DNA of 34,969 bases from JAZKFR01 sp040386295 (GCA_040386295.1 JAZKFR010000143.1:1-34969), one strand, 5' to 3'. Shown: positions 8,420-17,458, counted from the stretch's first letter. Notes: generated from the letters alone by a model not told the origin. Made by a program: numbers and translations.

Positions 8420-8436
8420 CTTGTTCGCTTCCTAGA

Positions 8437-10599
8437 TCAAACGGCCAGTTTGGCGATGTCGGCCACCGCGTTTAATTGTTCGTGCAAGGTGTTGAGCAGG
8501 TTTAAGCGGTTGGCGCGTAAACGCGGTTGCTCAACGTTGACCATCACCTGCTCAAAAAATTGATCAACCTCGCCGCGAATCATCGATAAGGCGTTGAGCG
8601 CCTCAGCGTAATGCTCGTTTTGTACCCAAGTTTTCACCAGGGGAGCGAGGGCAAGCAGGCTGTGGAACAGGTTTTTCTCCGCGCTTTCTTCCAGTAGCGC
8701 GGCGTCGGGCGCGGCAAAAACTACCGTAGCCGCTGCGGATTTCTTGAGGATATTGGCAATCCGTTTATGCGCAGCAGCTAAGGCCATGGCTTCGGGCAGT
8801 AAGAGAAAATCGCTGACAGCCTTAAGCTTGGCCGGTATTTGGTCGATCCGTGTTGGCGCTTGCGTGAGCACGGCTTCAATCACGTCGGGTAAGTAGCCGG
8901 AGTCTTTCAGTAATCCGCGTAGACGTTCAAACATGAAGTGCAGCAGGCTTTTTTCGGCCTCGGCGCTGAGCGTTATATGTTGCGTTTGTAATGCTGCTTT
9001 AGCCGCATCGATGAGCATAGCGAGATCAAGCTCGAGCGGGGTTTCGAGCAAGATGCGCAGTACCCCGAGTGCGGCACGGCGTAGGCCGAAGGGGTCTTTG
9101 TCTCCCGTCGGCAGTTGGCCTATGCTGAAAAACGCAACTAAGCTGTCGAGCTTGTCGGCGAGGGCGACGGCGCAGGCGACTTTGCCTTGGGGTAGCGCAT
9201 CACCGGCGAAACGCGGGCGGTAATGTTGCTCGATGGCGTCGGCGACCGGCGCTGGAAAGCCCTCGTGCAGTGCGTAGTAACGCCCCATCACGCCTTGTAG
9301 TTCGGGGAACTCGCCCACCATGTCGCTGAGTAAATCGAGCTTGCACAATTGCGCTGCGTCGCGGATTTGCGCGCTTGTTTCGGCGTCTAGGCTGTTACCC
9401 GTGAGTTTGCTGCTGATGGCCAAGGCAATCTGCGCTAAACGCTGGTTACGCTCGGCAAGCGAGCCGAGTTGTTTGTGATACACCACGTCGGCCAAGCGTT
9501 TGCTGCGGGATGCCAAACCGTGTTTGAGATCCTGCTGGTAGAAAAAACGCGCGTCGGCCAAGCGCGGCCGCACTACACGTGCGTTACCGCCAATGATGTT
9601 TTTTGGATCTTCTACCGGCATGTTGGAAACAATCAGAAACTGATTGCGTAAGCTTGCCTTTTGACCGTTTTCTGGGTTTTCTAGGTCAAATAGAGGGAAG
9701 TATTTTTGATTTTGCTGCATGGTCAGAATCAAGCATTCCTGGGGAACTTCTAGGTATTCCGCCTCAAACGCTCCGACATAAACAGCGGGGTATTCGACCA
9801 GTGCGCAAACTTCATCGATCAAAGCGTCGTTGACAGCGAGTTGTGCCTTGAGTTCTTTCGCTTTGTTCGTGAGTTGGTGCACGATCAGCGCGCGCCGTTC
9901 GGCAAAGGAGGGAATGACCTTGGCGGCGGTCAGCGCGGAGACATAGTCTGGCGCTTGGTGCAGCTCGATTTTGCCGTGTGACAAGAAACGATGACCAAGG
10001 GTCACACGGCCACTGTGCAGGCCTAAAACGCTACCCGGTACGATACGCCGACCATGTAATTGAATCAGGCCGTGTACTGGGCGCACAAATTGGTGTTCGC
10101 CGTCACCCCAGCGCATCAATTTGGCAATCGGCAGTTTTTTCAGCGCTTGGCTGACGAGCTCAGAGAGTTTGTGCTCAAGCAGCGCGCCTTTTTGTTCGAT
10201 GCGCGCGAAGAAATATTCGTTTTTCCCCTCTAGCTTGGTTTGTAACTGTGCGCGATCTATGCCGAGCGAGCGCATAAAGCCGGCCAAGGCTGGGCTAGGC
10301 TGGCCGTTGGCGTCGAGGTTGCCAGCCACTGCGGGGCCTTTTTTCTCGAGGATGCGATCCGCTTGTTGTACCTGCACGCCGCTGATCGTCAAGGCAAGGC
10401 GGCGCGGGGTGGCGTAGGCGGTACAGACGCTGTCGGCGAGCGTAAACCCTTCTTCTTTAAGCGCCGAGAAAAGGCTTTGCGCAAAACTCTCCGAGAGCGT
10501 TTGCAGCGATTTGGGTGGTAGCTCTTCGCTGCGTAATTCGATGAGCAGGAGGTCTTTCGCGCCGTTTGCCTCGGCGATGTTGCTTGGCTCAGGACTCAT
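8437..10599 (-). CDS. glyS: Glycyl-tRNA synthetase beta subunit
   Basis: A 720-residue protein of the bacterial alpha2-beta2 GlyRS. It begins DLLLIELRSEELPPK after a short variable lead, followed by the characteristic LEKKGPAV, GLHSGRVTLGHRF, VEYPAVYVGAFE and LADARFFYQQDL segments, and ends with a tRNA-binding (DALR-like) anticodon region. The frame is open to 10632, but the ATG at 10599 is preferred: GGAG lies seven bases upstream, straddling the glyQ stop, and it avoids overlap with glyQ. The beta subunit binds tRNA-Gly and the alpha subunit carries the catalytic core. It follows glyQ with a one-base gap. Confidence 0.97.
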   Translation of the reverse strand: MSPEPSNIAEANGAKDLLLIELRSEELPPKSLQTLSESFAQSLFSALKEEGFTLADSVCTAYATPRRLALTISGVQVQQADRILEKKGPAVAGNLDANGQPSPALAGFMRSLGIDRAQLQTKLEGKNEYFFARIEQKGALLEHKLSELVSQALKKLPIAKLMRWGDGEHQFVRPVHGLIQLHGRRIVPGSVLGLHSGRVTLGHRFLSHGKIELHQAPDYVSALTAAKVIPSFAERRALIVHQLTNKAKELKAQLAVNDALIDEVCALVEYPAVYVGAFEAEYLEVPQECLILTMQQNQKYFPLFDLENPENGQKASLRNQFLIVSNMPVEDPKNIIGGNARVVRPRLADARFFYQQDLKHGLASRSKRLADVVYHKQLGSLAERNQRLAQIALAISSKLTGNSLDAETSAQIRDAAQLCKLDLLSDMVGEFPELQGVMGRYYALHEGFPAPVADAIEQHYRPRFAGDALPQGKVACAVALADKLDSLVAFFSIGQLPTGDKDPFGLRRAALGVLRILLETPLELDLAMLIDAAKAALQTQHITLSAEAEKSLLHFMFERLRGLLKDSGYLPDVIEAVLTQAPTRIDQIPAKLKAVSDFLLLPEAMALAAAHKRIANILKKSAAATVVFAAPDAALLEESAEKNLFHSLLALAPLVKTWVQNEHYAEALNALSMIRGEVDQFFEQVMVNVEQPRLRANRLNLLNTLHEQLNAVADIAKLAV

Positions 10600-10600
10600 C

Positions 10601-11506
10601 TTATTGCTCCTGTTGGGGCGCGCTTTTGCCACACATGGGAAAACCTAGCGCTGCACGTGAGTCGTAGTAGGCCTGCGCGACGATGCGCGCCAGCACGCGC
10701 ACGCGGGCAATGTAGGCGGCGCGCTCAGTGACTGAGATGGCGCCGCGTGCGTCGAGCAAATTGAAGGTGTGCGAACACTTCATGACCATCTCAAATCCCG
10801 GTAGCGCCAGGTTGGCGCTCAATAAACGCTTGGCTTCGGCTTCGTAATCGTCGAAATGACGACTGAGCAAATCGACGTTTGCATATTCAAAGTTATAGCG
10901 TGACTGTTCAACTTCATTTTGATGATAGACATCGCCGTAGGTGATTTTGTAGTCGCTGCCTTGCGCCCAAATTAGGTCGTATACATTCTCGACGCCTTGT
11001 AGATACATGGCGAGACGCTCAAGACCGTAGGTGATTTCACCGAGCACGGGTTTGCACGGCAGCGAGCCGACCTCTTGAAAATAGGTGAACTGCGTGACCT
11101 CCATCCCGTCTAGCCACACCTCCCAGCCTAGTCCCCAGGCGCCTAAACTTGGGCTTTCCCAATTGTCTTCGACAAAACGAATATCGTGTTCGGCCGTATT
11201 GATGCCGAGTGCGCGCAGGCTATCGAGATAACGTTCTTGTATGTCGTCGGGCGAAGGTTTGAGCACCACTTGGTATTGGTAATAGTGCTGGAGACGGTTT
11301 GGGTTGTCGCCATAACGACCGTCTTTGGGCCGGCGTGACGGCTGCACGTAAGCGGCGCGCCAAGGCTCAGGCCCAATCGCGCGCAGAAAGGTGGCAGTGT
11401 GGAAGGTGCCCGCGCCGACCTCTATGTCGTAGGGTTGCAGCAAGGCGCAGCCTTGCTCTCCCCAGAAGCTTTGGAGGCGCAGGATGATTTCTTGGAAGGT
11501 CGGCAT
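10601..11506 (-). CDS. glyQ: Glycyl-tRNA synthetase alpha subunit
   Basis: A 301-residue class II synthetase subunit, beginning MPTFQEIILRLQSFWGEQGC and continuing with EVGAGTFHPAT-like EVGAGTFHTATFLR, YVQPSRRPKDGRYGDNPNR and FTYFQEVGSLP, all standard in the family. It forms glycyl-adenylate and charges tRNA-Gly together with GlyS. Length is the usual 300 or so. It is the first gene of the right-to-left cluster glyQ-glyS-gmhB-plsC-ygjP; lnt, often upstream of glyQ in this order, is not present. A short inverted repeat CTTGAA/TTCAAG (11539-11556) lies 33 bases upstream. Confidence 0.97.
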   Translation of the reverse strand: MPTFQEIILRLQSFWGEQGCALLQPYDIEVGAGTFHTATFLRAIGPEPWRAAYVQPSRRPKDGRYGDNPNRLQHYYQYQVVLKPSPDDIQERYLDSLRALGINTAEHDIRFVEDNWESPSLGAWGLGWEVWLDGMEVTQFTYFQEVGSLPCKPVLGEITYGLERLAMYLQGVENVYDLIWAQGSDYKITYGDVYHQNEVEQSRYNFEYANVDLLSRHFDDYEAEAKRLLSANLALPGFEMVMKCSHTFNLLDARGAISVTERAAYIARVRVLARIVAQAYYDSRAALGFPMCGKSAPQQEQ

Positions 11507-11685
11507 AAACGGTATCCGAAAGCAAGTTGATGTTAATTCTTGAAGTTAATTTCAAGGTGCAGGGAGAGTGATGCTGGGTCGCCCTGGCGAGAGCAAACTC
11601 TGCGCCGCGTCTGCGTGGCTTTAGCTAGCGTTGCGCAGGCAACTGGGGTCAAGCACACGGCAAGTTCAGGCACGCCTAAGGCGCC

Positions 11686-12336
11686 TTAATCGAGCAGTAA
11701 TTTGCGTTCACGCATGGCCTGCGCCAGCGTACCCGCATCGACGTATTCAAGCTCGCCCCCCACCGGCACGCCGCGCGCGATACGCGAAACGGCTACGCCT
11801 CGGGCGCGCAGCATTTCAGAAAGATAATGCGCAGTGACTTCGCCTTCGTTCGTATAGTTTGTCGCCAGCACCACTTCTTTGACCACACCGTCGCAGGCTC
11901 TTGCCAGTAAGCGATCTAGCTGTAATTCGCGCGGGCCGATGCCGTCGAGTGGCGAGACGCGTCCCATCAGCACGTAGTACAAACCGCTATAGGCATGCGT
12001 TTGCTCGAGCATATTCATGTCGATTGCGCTTTCGACAACGCACAGTAGCGCGGCGTCGCGCTTGGGCGAGGCGCAGCGAGCACAAATCGGAACCTCGGTG
12101 AAGGTGTTGCAACGCTGACAGTGCAGGAGTGCGGCCAGTGCTTGTTGGAGTGCTTCAGCCAATTGTTGTGCGCCGCCGCGATCGCGCTGCAGCAGGTGGT
12201 ACGCCATGCGCTGCGCCGATTTTGGCCCGACGCCCGGCAAGCAACGTAAGGAGACAATCAAGGATTCCAGGCTTGACGGTGTGCTTGACGGGGTTAATGC
12301 AGCGGCGTTGCGCTCAGCAAAGGAAGAAGCAGACAA
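11686..12336 (-). CDS. recR: Recombination mediator protein RecR
   Basis: A 216-residue protein with the RecR layout: helix-hairpin-helix CLPGVGPKSAQRMAYHLL (about 32-49), the four-cysteine zinc motif HCQRC...ICARC (about 73-89), then a Toprim domain (LLCVVES, YYVLMGRVSPLDGIGP, ATNYTNEGEVTAHYL). With RecF/RecO it loads RecA at gaps coated with SSB. The start is TTG at 12336, with AAGGA eight bases upstream; the N-terminus before SLESLIVSLR is a Ser/Ala-rich lead longer than in E. coli. It follows ybaB by 16 bases in the conserved dnaX-ybaB-recR operon. Confidence 0.95.
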   Translation of the reverse strand: MSASSFAERNAAALTPSSTPSSLESLIVSLRCLPGVGPKSAQRMAYHLLQRDRGGAQQLAEALQQALAALLHCQRCNTFTEVPICARCASPKRDAALLCVVESAIDMNMLEQTHAYSGLYYVLMGRVSPLDGIGPRELQLDRLLARACDGVVKEVVLATNYTNEGEVTAHYLSEMLRARGVAVSRIARGVPVGGELEYVDAGTLAQAMRERKLLLD

Positions 12337-12352
12337 GCGGGGGATCCTTACG

Positions 12353-12676
12353 TCAGAACGGCATTTTGAAGCCGGGCGGCAAATTCAGGCCGCTCGTCAC
12401 GCCCGACATGCGTTCTTGCGAGACTTCTTCGGCGCGTCGAATCGCGGCGTTAAAGGCTGCGGCGATTAAGTCCTCAAGCATTTCTTTGTCGTCCATCACC
12501 GAAGCGTCTATCAATACACGCCGTACCGCGTGGCCACAGGTCATCACAACCTTGACCATACCCGCCCCAGATTGGCCTTCAACTTCAATTTGCGCTAGTT
12601 CTTCTTGCGCTTTTTTCATGTTTTCCTGCATGTTCTGCGCCTGTTTCATCAGGCCGGAAAGTCCGCCTTTCATCAT
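12353..12676 (-). CDS. ybaB: YbaB/EbfC family nucleoid-associated protein
   Basis: A 107-residue protein beginning MMKGGLSGLMKQAQNMQENMKKAQEEL, a helical opening usual for YbaB, followed by VEGQSGAGMVKVVMTCGHAV and DKEMLEDLIAAAFNAAIRR. The homologue EbfC binds DNA as a dimer and can bridge or condense it. GAGGG lies seven bases before the ATG at 12676. It is between dnaX and recR, the conserved order. The C-terminal Gly/Pro-rich end (SGLNLPPGFKMPF) is typical. Confidence 0.95.
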   Translation of the reverse strand: MMKGGLSGLMKQAQNMQENMKKAQEELAQIEVEGQSGAGMVKVVMTCGHAVRRVLIDASVMDDKEMLEDLIAAAFNAAIRRAEEVSQERMSGVTSGLNLPPGFKMPF

Positions 12677-12706
12677 GTTTTTACCCTCGAATAAAAATAA
12701 AAAGTG

Positions 12707-14596
12707 TCAAATCGCTTTGATCGAGGCGTCGATCAAATGCGCAGATAGTGTTTCTTTTATCGCTGCGATAAAAGGGTCCTGCTCGATTGCTGTGATCGCC
12801 TGTTGTTGCTGCTGTTGTTGCGCACGTTGGGTGATTGCGGCAGGGGTCTCAACGGTATTTGCGTCCGTCTCCAGCAGCTCGATACGCAGTTGCAAAGGGC
12901 GGCTAAAATAGGCAGATAAAGCTTGAGCTAGTTTCTCTTGCGCCGGCTTCATTTGCAGATGTCTATGTGCTGACGCTAAGCAAAATACTACGCAATTTTC
13001 TTCCAGGCTTTGTAGTGCGCAATGTTGCGCCAAGGTGCGTGCCATGCCGCTCAGTTTGAGCGCCGCTAGAATTTCAGGCCAGGCTGGCTGGACGTCTGTC
13101 GCGTGGGGCGCTAAATGAGGCTGTGGCGGAGATAGCGGCGCGTTGTGTGGCGTGTGCGGCGTGCTTTCGTCTGGCTTGGCGCCGCTTTCTGCCGCTGCTT
13201 GACCTGCGTTTGCCTGCTCTGTTTGCGCCAAAGGCTTTGCTTCTGCGCCGACACGGTCTGACGCTGCTATGCAGCTGGCCTCGGGTTTCTGCGCTACGTT
13301 TGCTGCGTTGCCCGAGCTGTCGGGTATAGCTGGTAGAGCCAGTTTCTCTACTGCGTCGGCTGCTGGTAGCGCAGCGATACGGTAGCTGGCCAAGGGGGCT
13401 CTGACCAGCGCGGCTGCCGAAGCTTGCGACGCAGGCTCGGAATGTTCTAGGGGCTTGTGCGCGTCTGGCGCTCCTGCCTGGCTGAGCGTGTTTGCAGGCA
13501 GCGTTGAGGCGCTCTGCGGACGAAACGTGTACAGGCGCAACAGAGTCATCACGAACCCTGAGTACTCATCGGGCGCAAGCGGCAACTCTTTGCGACCGTG
13601 CACGGCGATTTGATAGGCCAGTTGGAGAAACTCAGCATCCAGTTGCATCGCTAAGCTCAGGCAGCGCTCGCGTTCTGGCGTGTCGTCGGCGAGTGAGGCG
13701 GGCGCCCATTGTGCAATTTGTAAGCGCGTGAGCAGGCTGGCTAAGGCTTGTAGCGCGGTATCGAAGGAAAGACTGCGCGCGTTCATGTCATCCGCGATGC
13801 GTAACAGGGCGGTGACATCGTCTGCCAGCAAAGCGTCGAGTAGGCAAAACAGGTAATCGAGGTCTACCGTACCGAGCATGTCGCGTACCTGCGCGCTTTC
13901 AACCTTGCCTGCACCATGCGCAATGGCTTGGTCGAGCAGAGAAAGCGCGTCGCGCATGCTGCCTGCAGCTGAGTGTGCAATGAGCGCCAGAGCAGCGCTT
14001 TCTGCGTGGATTTTTTCTTGCGCTAGGATCAGTTGCAGGTGCTCAGCAATCGTCGTCGGGGTGATTTGTTTGAGGTTAAATTGTAGGCAGCGCGACAAAA
14101 CGGTGACCGGGATTTTTTGTGGGTCGGTCGTGGCCAAGATGAATTTAACGTGCTCTGGCGGCTCTTCGAGCGTCTTCAGCATGGCGTTAAAGGCAGAATT
14201 TGACAGCATGTGTACTTCGTCGATCACATACACTTTGAAGCGTCCGCGCGACGGGGCATACACGGCGTTTTCGAGCAGCTGGCGCATTTCGTCTACCCGC
14301 GTATTGGTTGCGGCGTCGACCTCGAGCAAATCAATAAAGCGCCCACTGTCGATTTCACTGCAAGCGACACACTGGCCGCAGGGGGTGGCCGTAATCCCGG
14401 TCTCGCAGTTGAGTGCTTTAGCCAGAATGCGTGCCAGCGTTGTTTTGCCCACGCCGCGTGTGCCTGTGAATAAGTAAGCATGGTGCAAACGCTGTTCGGT
14501 CAAGGCGTGCGTCAGCGCACGCACGATGTGCGCTTGGCCAACGAGGCTTGAAAACGTTTTTGGGCGCCATTTACGCGCCAGTACCTGATAACTCAT
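12707..14596 (-). CDS. dnaX: DNA polymerase III subunit tau (gamma/tau)
   Basis: A 629-residue clamp-loader subunit. The N-terminal AAA+ module starts MSYQVLARKWRPKTF and contains Walker A GTRGVGKTT, a zinc module (CETGITATPCGQCVAC), Walker B VIDEVHML and sensor I ATTDPQKIPVTVLSRC. Domain III follows, then a long low-complexity Ala/Pro/Gln linker and a C-terminal tau region (about 520-629) that would contact the polymerase alpha subunit. The frame is open to 14773, but the ATG at 14596 gives the family N-terminus; the upstream part overlaps no functional coding sequence. I saw no A-AAA-AAG slippery site in the linker-proximal region, so a frameshifted gamma form is not evident. It lies downstream of the SRP RNA gene and leads the ybaB-recR operon. 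Confidence 0.95.
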   Translation of the reverse strand: MSYQVLARKWRPKTFSSLVGQAHIVRALTHALTEQRLHHAYLFTGTRGVGKTTLARILAKALNCETGITATPCGQCVACSEIDSGRFIDLLEVDAATNTRVDEMRQLLENAVYAPSRGRFKVYVIDEVHMLSNSAFNAMLKTLEEPPEHVKFILATTDPQKIPVTVLSRCLQFNLKQITPTTIAEHLQLILAQEKIHAESAALALIAHSAAGSMRDALSLLDQAIAHGAGKVESAQVRDMLGTVDLDYLFCLLDALLADDVTALLRIADDMNARSLSFDTALQALASLLTRLQIAQWAPASLADDTPERERCLSLAMQLDAEFLQLAYQIAVHGRKELPLAPDEYSGFVMTLLRLYTFRPQSASTLPANTLSQAGAPDAHKPLEHSEPASQASAAALVRAPLASYRIAALPAADAVEKLALPAIPDSSGNAANVAQKPEASCIAASDRVGAEAKPLAQTEQANAGQAAAESGAKPDESTPHTPHNAPLSPPQPHLAPHATDVQPAWPEILAALKLSGMARTLAQHCALQSLEENCVVFCLASAHRHLQMKPAQEKLAQALSAYFSRPLQLRIELLETDANTVETPAAITQRAQQQQQQQAITAIEQDPFIAAIKETLSAHLIDASIKAI

Positions 14597-14628
14597 GCGC
14601 AAAACTCTAGCAGAGAAGACGGCAAAAT

Positions 14629-14644
14629 GCCCAGAAGATTGGGC
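14629..14644 (-). terminator. Possible terminator-like hairpin between ffs and dnaX
   Basis: On the minus strand GCCCA and TGGGC pair around a six-base loop and are followed by ATTTTGCC. The stem is only five pairs and the T run is weak. It could reduce read-through from ffs into dnaX, or be chance. Confidence 0.3.
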
Positions 14645-14780
14645 TACTCGTTGCGCAGCGCAGTGCCGCAGCACAGTGTTTATGTCACGCCTATCGTGCG
14701 CGCTTGATCGGGATGGAATGAGTGAGGTATCAGTGTGCGGTGCTGCGGTTCTACAGGCGCGCAGAAAGCGCAAGCAAATT

Positions 14781-14876
14781 GGCGAGCCTTACCCCCGGCA
14801 CTTGCGGTTAATGGCTGTGGCTGCTTTCTTCCGAACCTGACCCGATTCACCATCCTGCAATGCGGGGAGACCCGCC
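14781..14876 (-). ncRNA. ffs: 4.5S signal recognition particle RNA (small bacterial type)
   Basis: On the minus strand the segment GGGTCAGGTTCGGAAGAAAG (about 14843-14824), followed by CAGCC, matches the SRP RNA apical domain: GGAA tetraloop plus the asymmetric and symmetric internal loops bound by Ffh. Compared with the E. coli stem GTCC-GGAA-GG, one C-G pair has become T-A on both sides, a compensatory change that supports an RNA. The ends also pair: GGCGGGTCT (14876-14868) with AGGCTCGCC (14789-14781), nine pairs including two wobbles. About 96 nucleotides fits 4.5S RNA. TACAGT (14889-14884) could be its -10 box. The place, upstream of dnaX-ybaB-recR, is a known betaproteobacterial arrangement. 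The exact ends are estimated. Confidence 0.93.
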
Positions 14877-15015
14877 GGCGCGAACTGTATCACAAATGTG
14901 TTGGACAAAATCTGGGTCAGTTTTATCTCGATTTTATCTCGATTGAATTTGCTGCCCGAGTCAAGGGAAACAGCACACGCCGTTAAAGTGGCGCCTGAGG
15001 CGATACCGCTTATTG

Positions 15016-15043
15016 CAATGTTCAATGTTCAATGCGCAATGCG
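15016..15043. repeat. Four tandem 7-base units (CAATGTT x2, CAATGCG x2)
   Basis: CAATGTT occurs twice in direct succession, followed immediately by CAATGCG twice. It lies in the 527-base stretch between ffs and dctQ (14877-15403). Apart from this repeat I see no gene there: no frame with a ribosome site, no tRNA, and no convincing promoter for dctQ. Confidence 0.8.
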
Positions 15044-15403
15044 CCTAAAACCTGATTGTTGATTTGTCGACTTCGCGCCTGGCTTCTAACGCGAATTAGG
15101 ATTGCTCACGCTGAGTCAATTGTGCGCAGCAGAAGCGCGCTGTCCCCGTTTGTTTCCACATAAGGAAACACTATCGTCATTATTCAAAAACATGTAATAA
15201 TCGCGCCTCTTTTTGTCGGCGGTGGCGCTTTGGTGGCTACTAAACGACTGTCGAATAAGGAAAATTGCTCTGTTTTCAGCGTTTCTGGCGCTGTTTTGGC
15301 AAAGTCAATAAACCGCTTCAAGCATCGTTTGGCAGGACAAAAGACGCAACGATCGAGTCCAGTAACAAGACTCGAATTTACGCAATCTTTGGAGGAGTAC
15401 TCT

Positions 15404-15994
15404 GTGAATGCTTTACTTAAGCTCTCGCGTTTGATCGACGCGCTGACTGAGCTAATTGGAAAATCGGTAGTCTGGATCGTTTTGCTCGTCACTCTGATTA
15501 GCTCGTGTAACGCGGTAATGCGCTACACCATCAATTTCAGCACCAATGGCTTGCTCGAAATTCAATGGTATTTGTTTGGCTTGATTTTCCTGCTCAGCGC
15601 GGGCTACACGCTGCTGCGTAATGAGCACGTTCGCATCGACATTATTTCGGGTCGTTTTTCAGCACGCACCCAGGTTTGGATCGATATCTTCGGCATCATT
15701 TTCTTTCTCATGCCGATGGCGATCACCATCATGTACCTCTCTTGGCCAATCTTTTTGCTCGCTTTGCAAGCAAACGAGCAATCAAGCAACGCCGGGGGTC
15801 TGGTTGTGTGGCCGGCACGTTTGATGATTCCAGTCGGCTTCTTCCTGCTGGTTTTACAAGGGTTTTCTGAATTGATTAAGCGTGTTGGGTTTCTACAAGG
15901 TCTATGTCCTAACCCAATGGAAAAAGCAGATGTATTGACGCCTGAAGAAGAGCTTGCTCTGGCGATCAAAGCACAAAAAGGAGAGTTGGCATGA
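15404..15994 (+). CDS. dctQ: TRAP transporter small permease subunit (DctQ family)
   Basis: A 196-residue integral membrane protein with four hydrophobic segments (about 18-38, 51-70, 91-115, 135-155) and the DctQ pattern CNAVMRY ... LLEIQWYLFGLIFLLSAGYTL ... EHVRIDI. The GTG at 15404 is chosen because GGAGGAG stands eight bases upstream; the open frame back to 15230 has no such signal. DctQ is the small membrane partner of DctM in tripartite ATP-independent periplasmic transporters, which take up organic acids or similar solutes using a sodium or proton gradient. It overlaps dctM by four bases (ATGA). No dctP-type binding protein gene is upstream within the window. Confidence 0.93.
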   Translation: MNALLKLSRLIDALTELIGKSVVWIVLLVTLISSCNAVMRYTINFSTNGLLEIQWYLFGLIFLLSAGYTLLRNEHVRIDIISGRFSARTQVWIDIFGIIFFLMPMAITIMYLSWPIFLLALQANEQSSNAGGLVVWPARLMIPVGFFLLVLQGFSELIKRVGFLQGLCPNPMEKADVLTPEEELALAIKAQKGELA

Positions 15995-17442
15995 CCGAAT
16001 TTATGATCGCCAATATGGCGCCGATCATCTTTGCTTCGATGGTGATGTTTATGCTCGTTGGCTTTCCAGTGGCGTTTGCGCTGGCTGCTAACGGGATCGT
16101 TTTTGGTCTGATCGGCATCGAGCTGGGTTTGCTCGGGCCGCAGTTGTTTCAAGCTTTGCCGGATCGTATTTATGGCGTGATGTCGAACGACACCTTACTT
16201 GCCATTCCGTTCTTTACCTTCATGGGTTTGATTCTTGAACGCTCAGGCATGGCCGAGGATTTGCTCGATACCATTGGTCAGCTGTTTGGCCCGATCCGTG
16301 GCGGTTTGGCTTATGCGGTGATTTTCGTCGGCGCCTTGCTGGCTGCGACCACCGGTGTGGTTGCTGCCTCAGTGATTTCGATGGGGCTGATTTCTTTGCC
16401 GATCATGTTGCGTTACGGTTATGACAAGAGGCTCGCCAGCGGCGTTATTGCTGCGTCTGGTACCTTGGCGCAAATTATTCCGCCGTCCTTGGTGTTGATC
16501 ATCATGGCGGATCAATTGGGCAAATCAGTCGGCGATATGTACGCCGGCGCTTTTATCCCCGGCTTCATTCTGAGCGGTCTCTACGTTGCTTACGTTGCTT
16601 TGGTTTCGCTGTTCAAGCCACAGTGGGTACCCGCTTTGCCCTTAGAAGCGCGTAGCTTGCGCGGCAGTAAATTGGCGATTCGTGTCGTGACTACTTTGTT
16701 GCCGCCTTTAGGCCTGATCTTTCTGGTCTTGGGAACCATTTTTATGGGGATCGCAACCCCGACCGAAGGGGGTGCGATGGGCGCAACCGGCGCCTTGATC
16801 ATGGCCTTGGCTCGCCAACGTTTGTCGTGGAAATTGCTCAAGCAAGCCATGGAGTCGACCGCCAAATTAACGACTTTTGTCGTCTTCATCCTGGTGGGTG
16901 CGCGTGTTTTCTCGCTGACTTTCTACGGCGTTGATGGCCATCGTTGGGTCGAGCATTTACTGAGCGGTTTGCCCGGAGGCCAGGTCGGCTTCTTGATCGT
17001 GGTGAATGTGCTGATTTTCTTCTTAGCCTTCTTCCTCGACTTCTTTGAGCTTTCGTTCATCGTCGTGCCTTTGCTCGGGCCGGTTGCCGACAAGCTGGGG
17101 ATTGACTTGATTTGGTTCGGTGTTCTACTCGCCGTCAATATGCAAACCTCCTTTATGCATCCGCCCTTTGGTTTTGCTTTGTTCTACCTGCGTTCGGTTG
17201 CGCCTACCTCGATCAAAACCAGCGATATTTACTGGGGTGCGATTCCCTTCGTTTGTATCCAAATCATCATGGTCGCTTTGGTCATTATTTTCCCGACTCT
17301 GGTGACTTCTAGCCTGGATAAAGACATGAAGGTTGACTTGGACTCGGTGGTGATTGAGATGCCGATGACCAGTGAAGATGGTGCAAACAATGCTTCTAGT
17401 AGTGCCAATGATTCGATCATGGACTCTTTGAAGGCGCAGTAG
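15991..17442 (+). CDS. dctM: TRAP transporter large permease subunit (DctM family)
   Basis: A 483-residue polytopic membrane protein with the repeated DctM architecture: FASMVMFMLVGFPVAFALA, a long central part with GALLAATTGVVAASVISMG and GTLAQIIPPSLVLIIMADQ, then a second inverted-type half with GIATPTEGGAMGATGALI. DctM forms the ion-driven transport channel with DctQ. The IPPS and TPTEGGAMG motifs resemble the subgroup annotated as mannitol/chloroaromatic-type TRAP, which only weakly indicates substrate. The roughly 45-residue C-terminal tail is hydrophilic and Ser/Asp-rich, longer than usual. Its start overlaps the dctQ stop (ATGA) with AAGGAGAG upstream. Confidence 0.94.
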   Translation: MTEFMIANMAPIIFASMVMFMLVGFPVAFALAANGIVFGLIGIELGLLGPQLFQALPDRIYGVMSNDTLLAIPFFTFMGLILERSGMAEDLLDTIGQLFGPIRGGLAYAVIFVGALLAATTGVVAASVISMGLISLPIMLRYGYDKRLASGVIAASGTLAQIIPPSLVLIIMADQLGKSVGDMYAGAFIPGFILSGLYVAYVALVSLFKPQWVPALPLEARSLRGSKLAIRVVTTLLPPLGLIFLVLGTIFMGIATPTEGGAMGATGALIMALARQRLSWKLLKQAMESTAKLTTFVVFILVGARVFSLTFYGVDGHRWVEHLLSGLPGGQVGFLIVVNVLIFFLAFFLDFFELSFIVVPLLGPVADKLGIDLIWFGVLLAVNMQTSFMHPPFGFALFYLRSVAPTSIKTSDIYWGAIPFVCIQIIMVALVIIFPTLVTSSLDKDMKVDLDSVVIEMPMTSEDGANNASSSANDSIMDSLKAQ

Positions 17443-17458
17443 TTTGAAGTAGAGGTAA

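Noticed and set aside
11539..11556. CTTGAA-GTTAAT-TTCAAG upstream of glyQ as an operator or T-box-like element
   Set aside because: A six-base inverted repeat is too short to claim; no regulator or antiterminator structure was seen, and T-box leaders are not expected in this group.
12129..12911. 260-residue plus-strand open frame
   Set aside because: It is antisense to recR, ybaB and the dnaX 3' end, all firmly identified, and contains a Cys run created by the complement of Gln codons.
14004..14016. Run of six A residues on the dnaX coding strand as a possible programmed frameshift site
   Set aside because: The zero-frame codons are GAA AAA ATC, which do not form an X-XXY-YYZ heptamer, and the place (about residue 195) is too early for a gamma product.
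13878..14477. 199-residue plus-strand open frame
   Set aside because: It is antisense to the conserved ATPase core of dnaX and shows no family motif.
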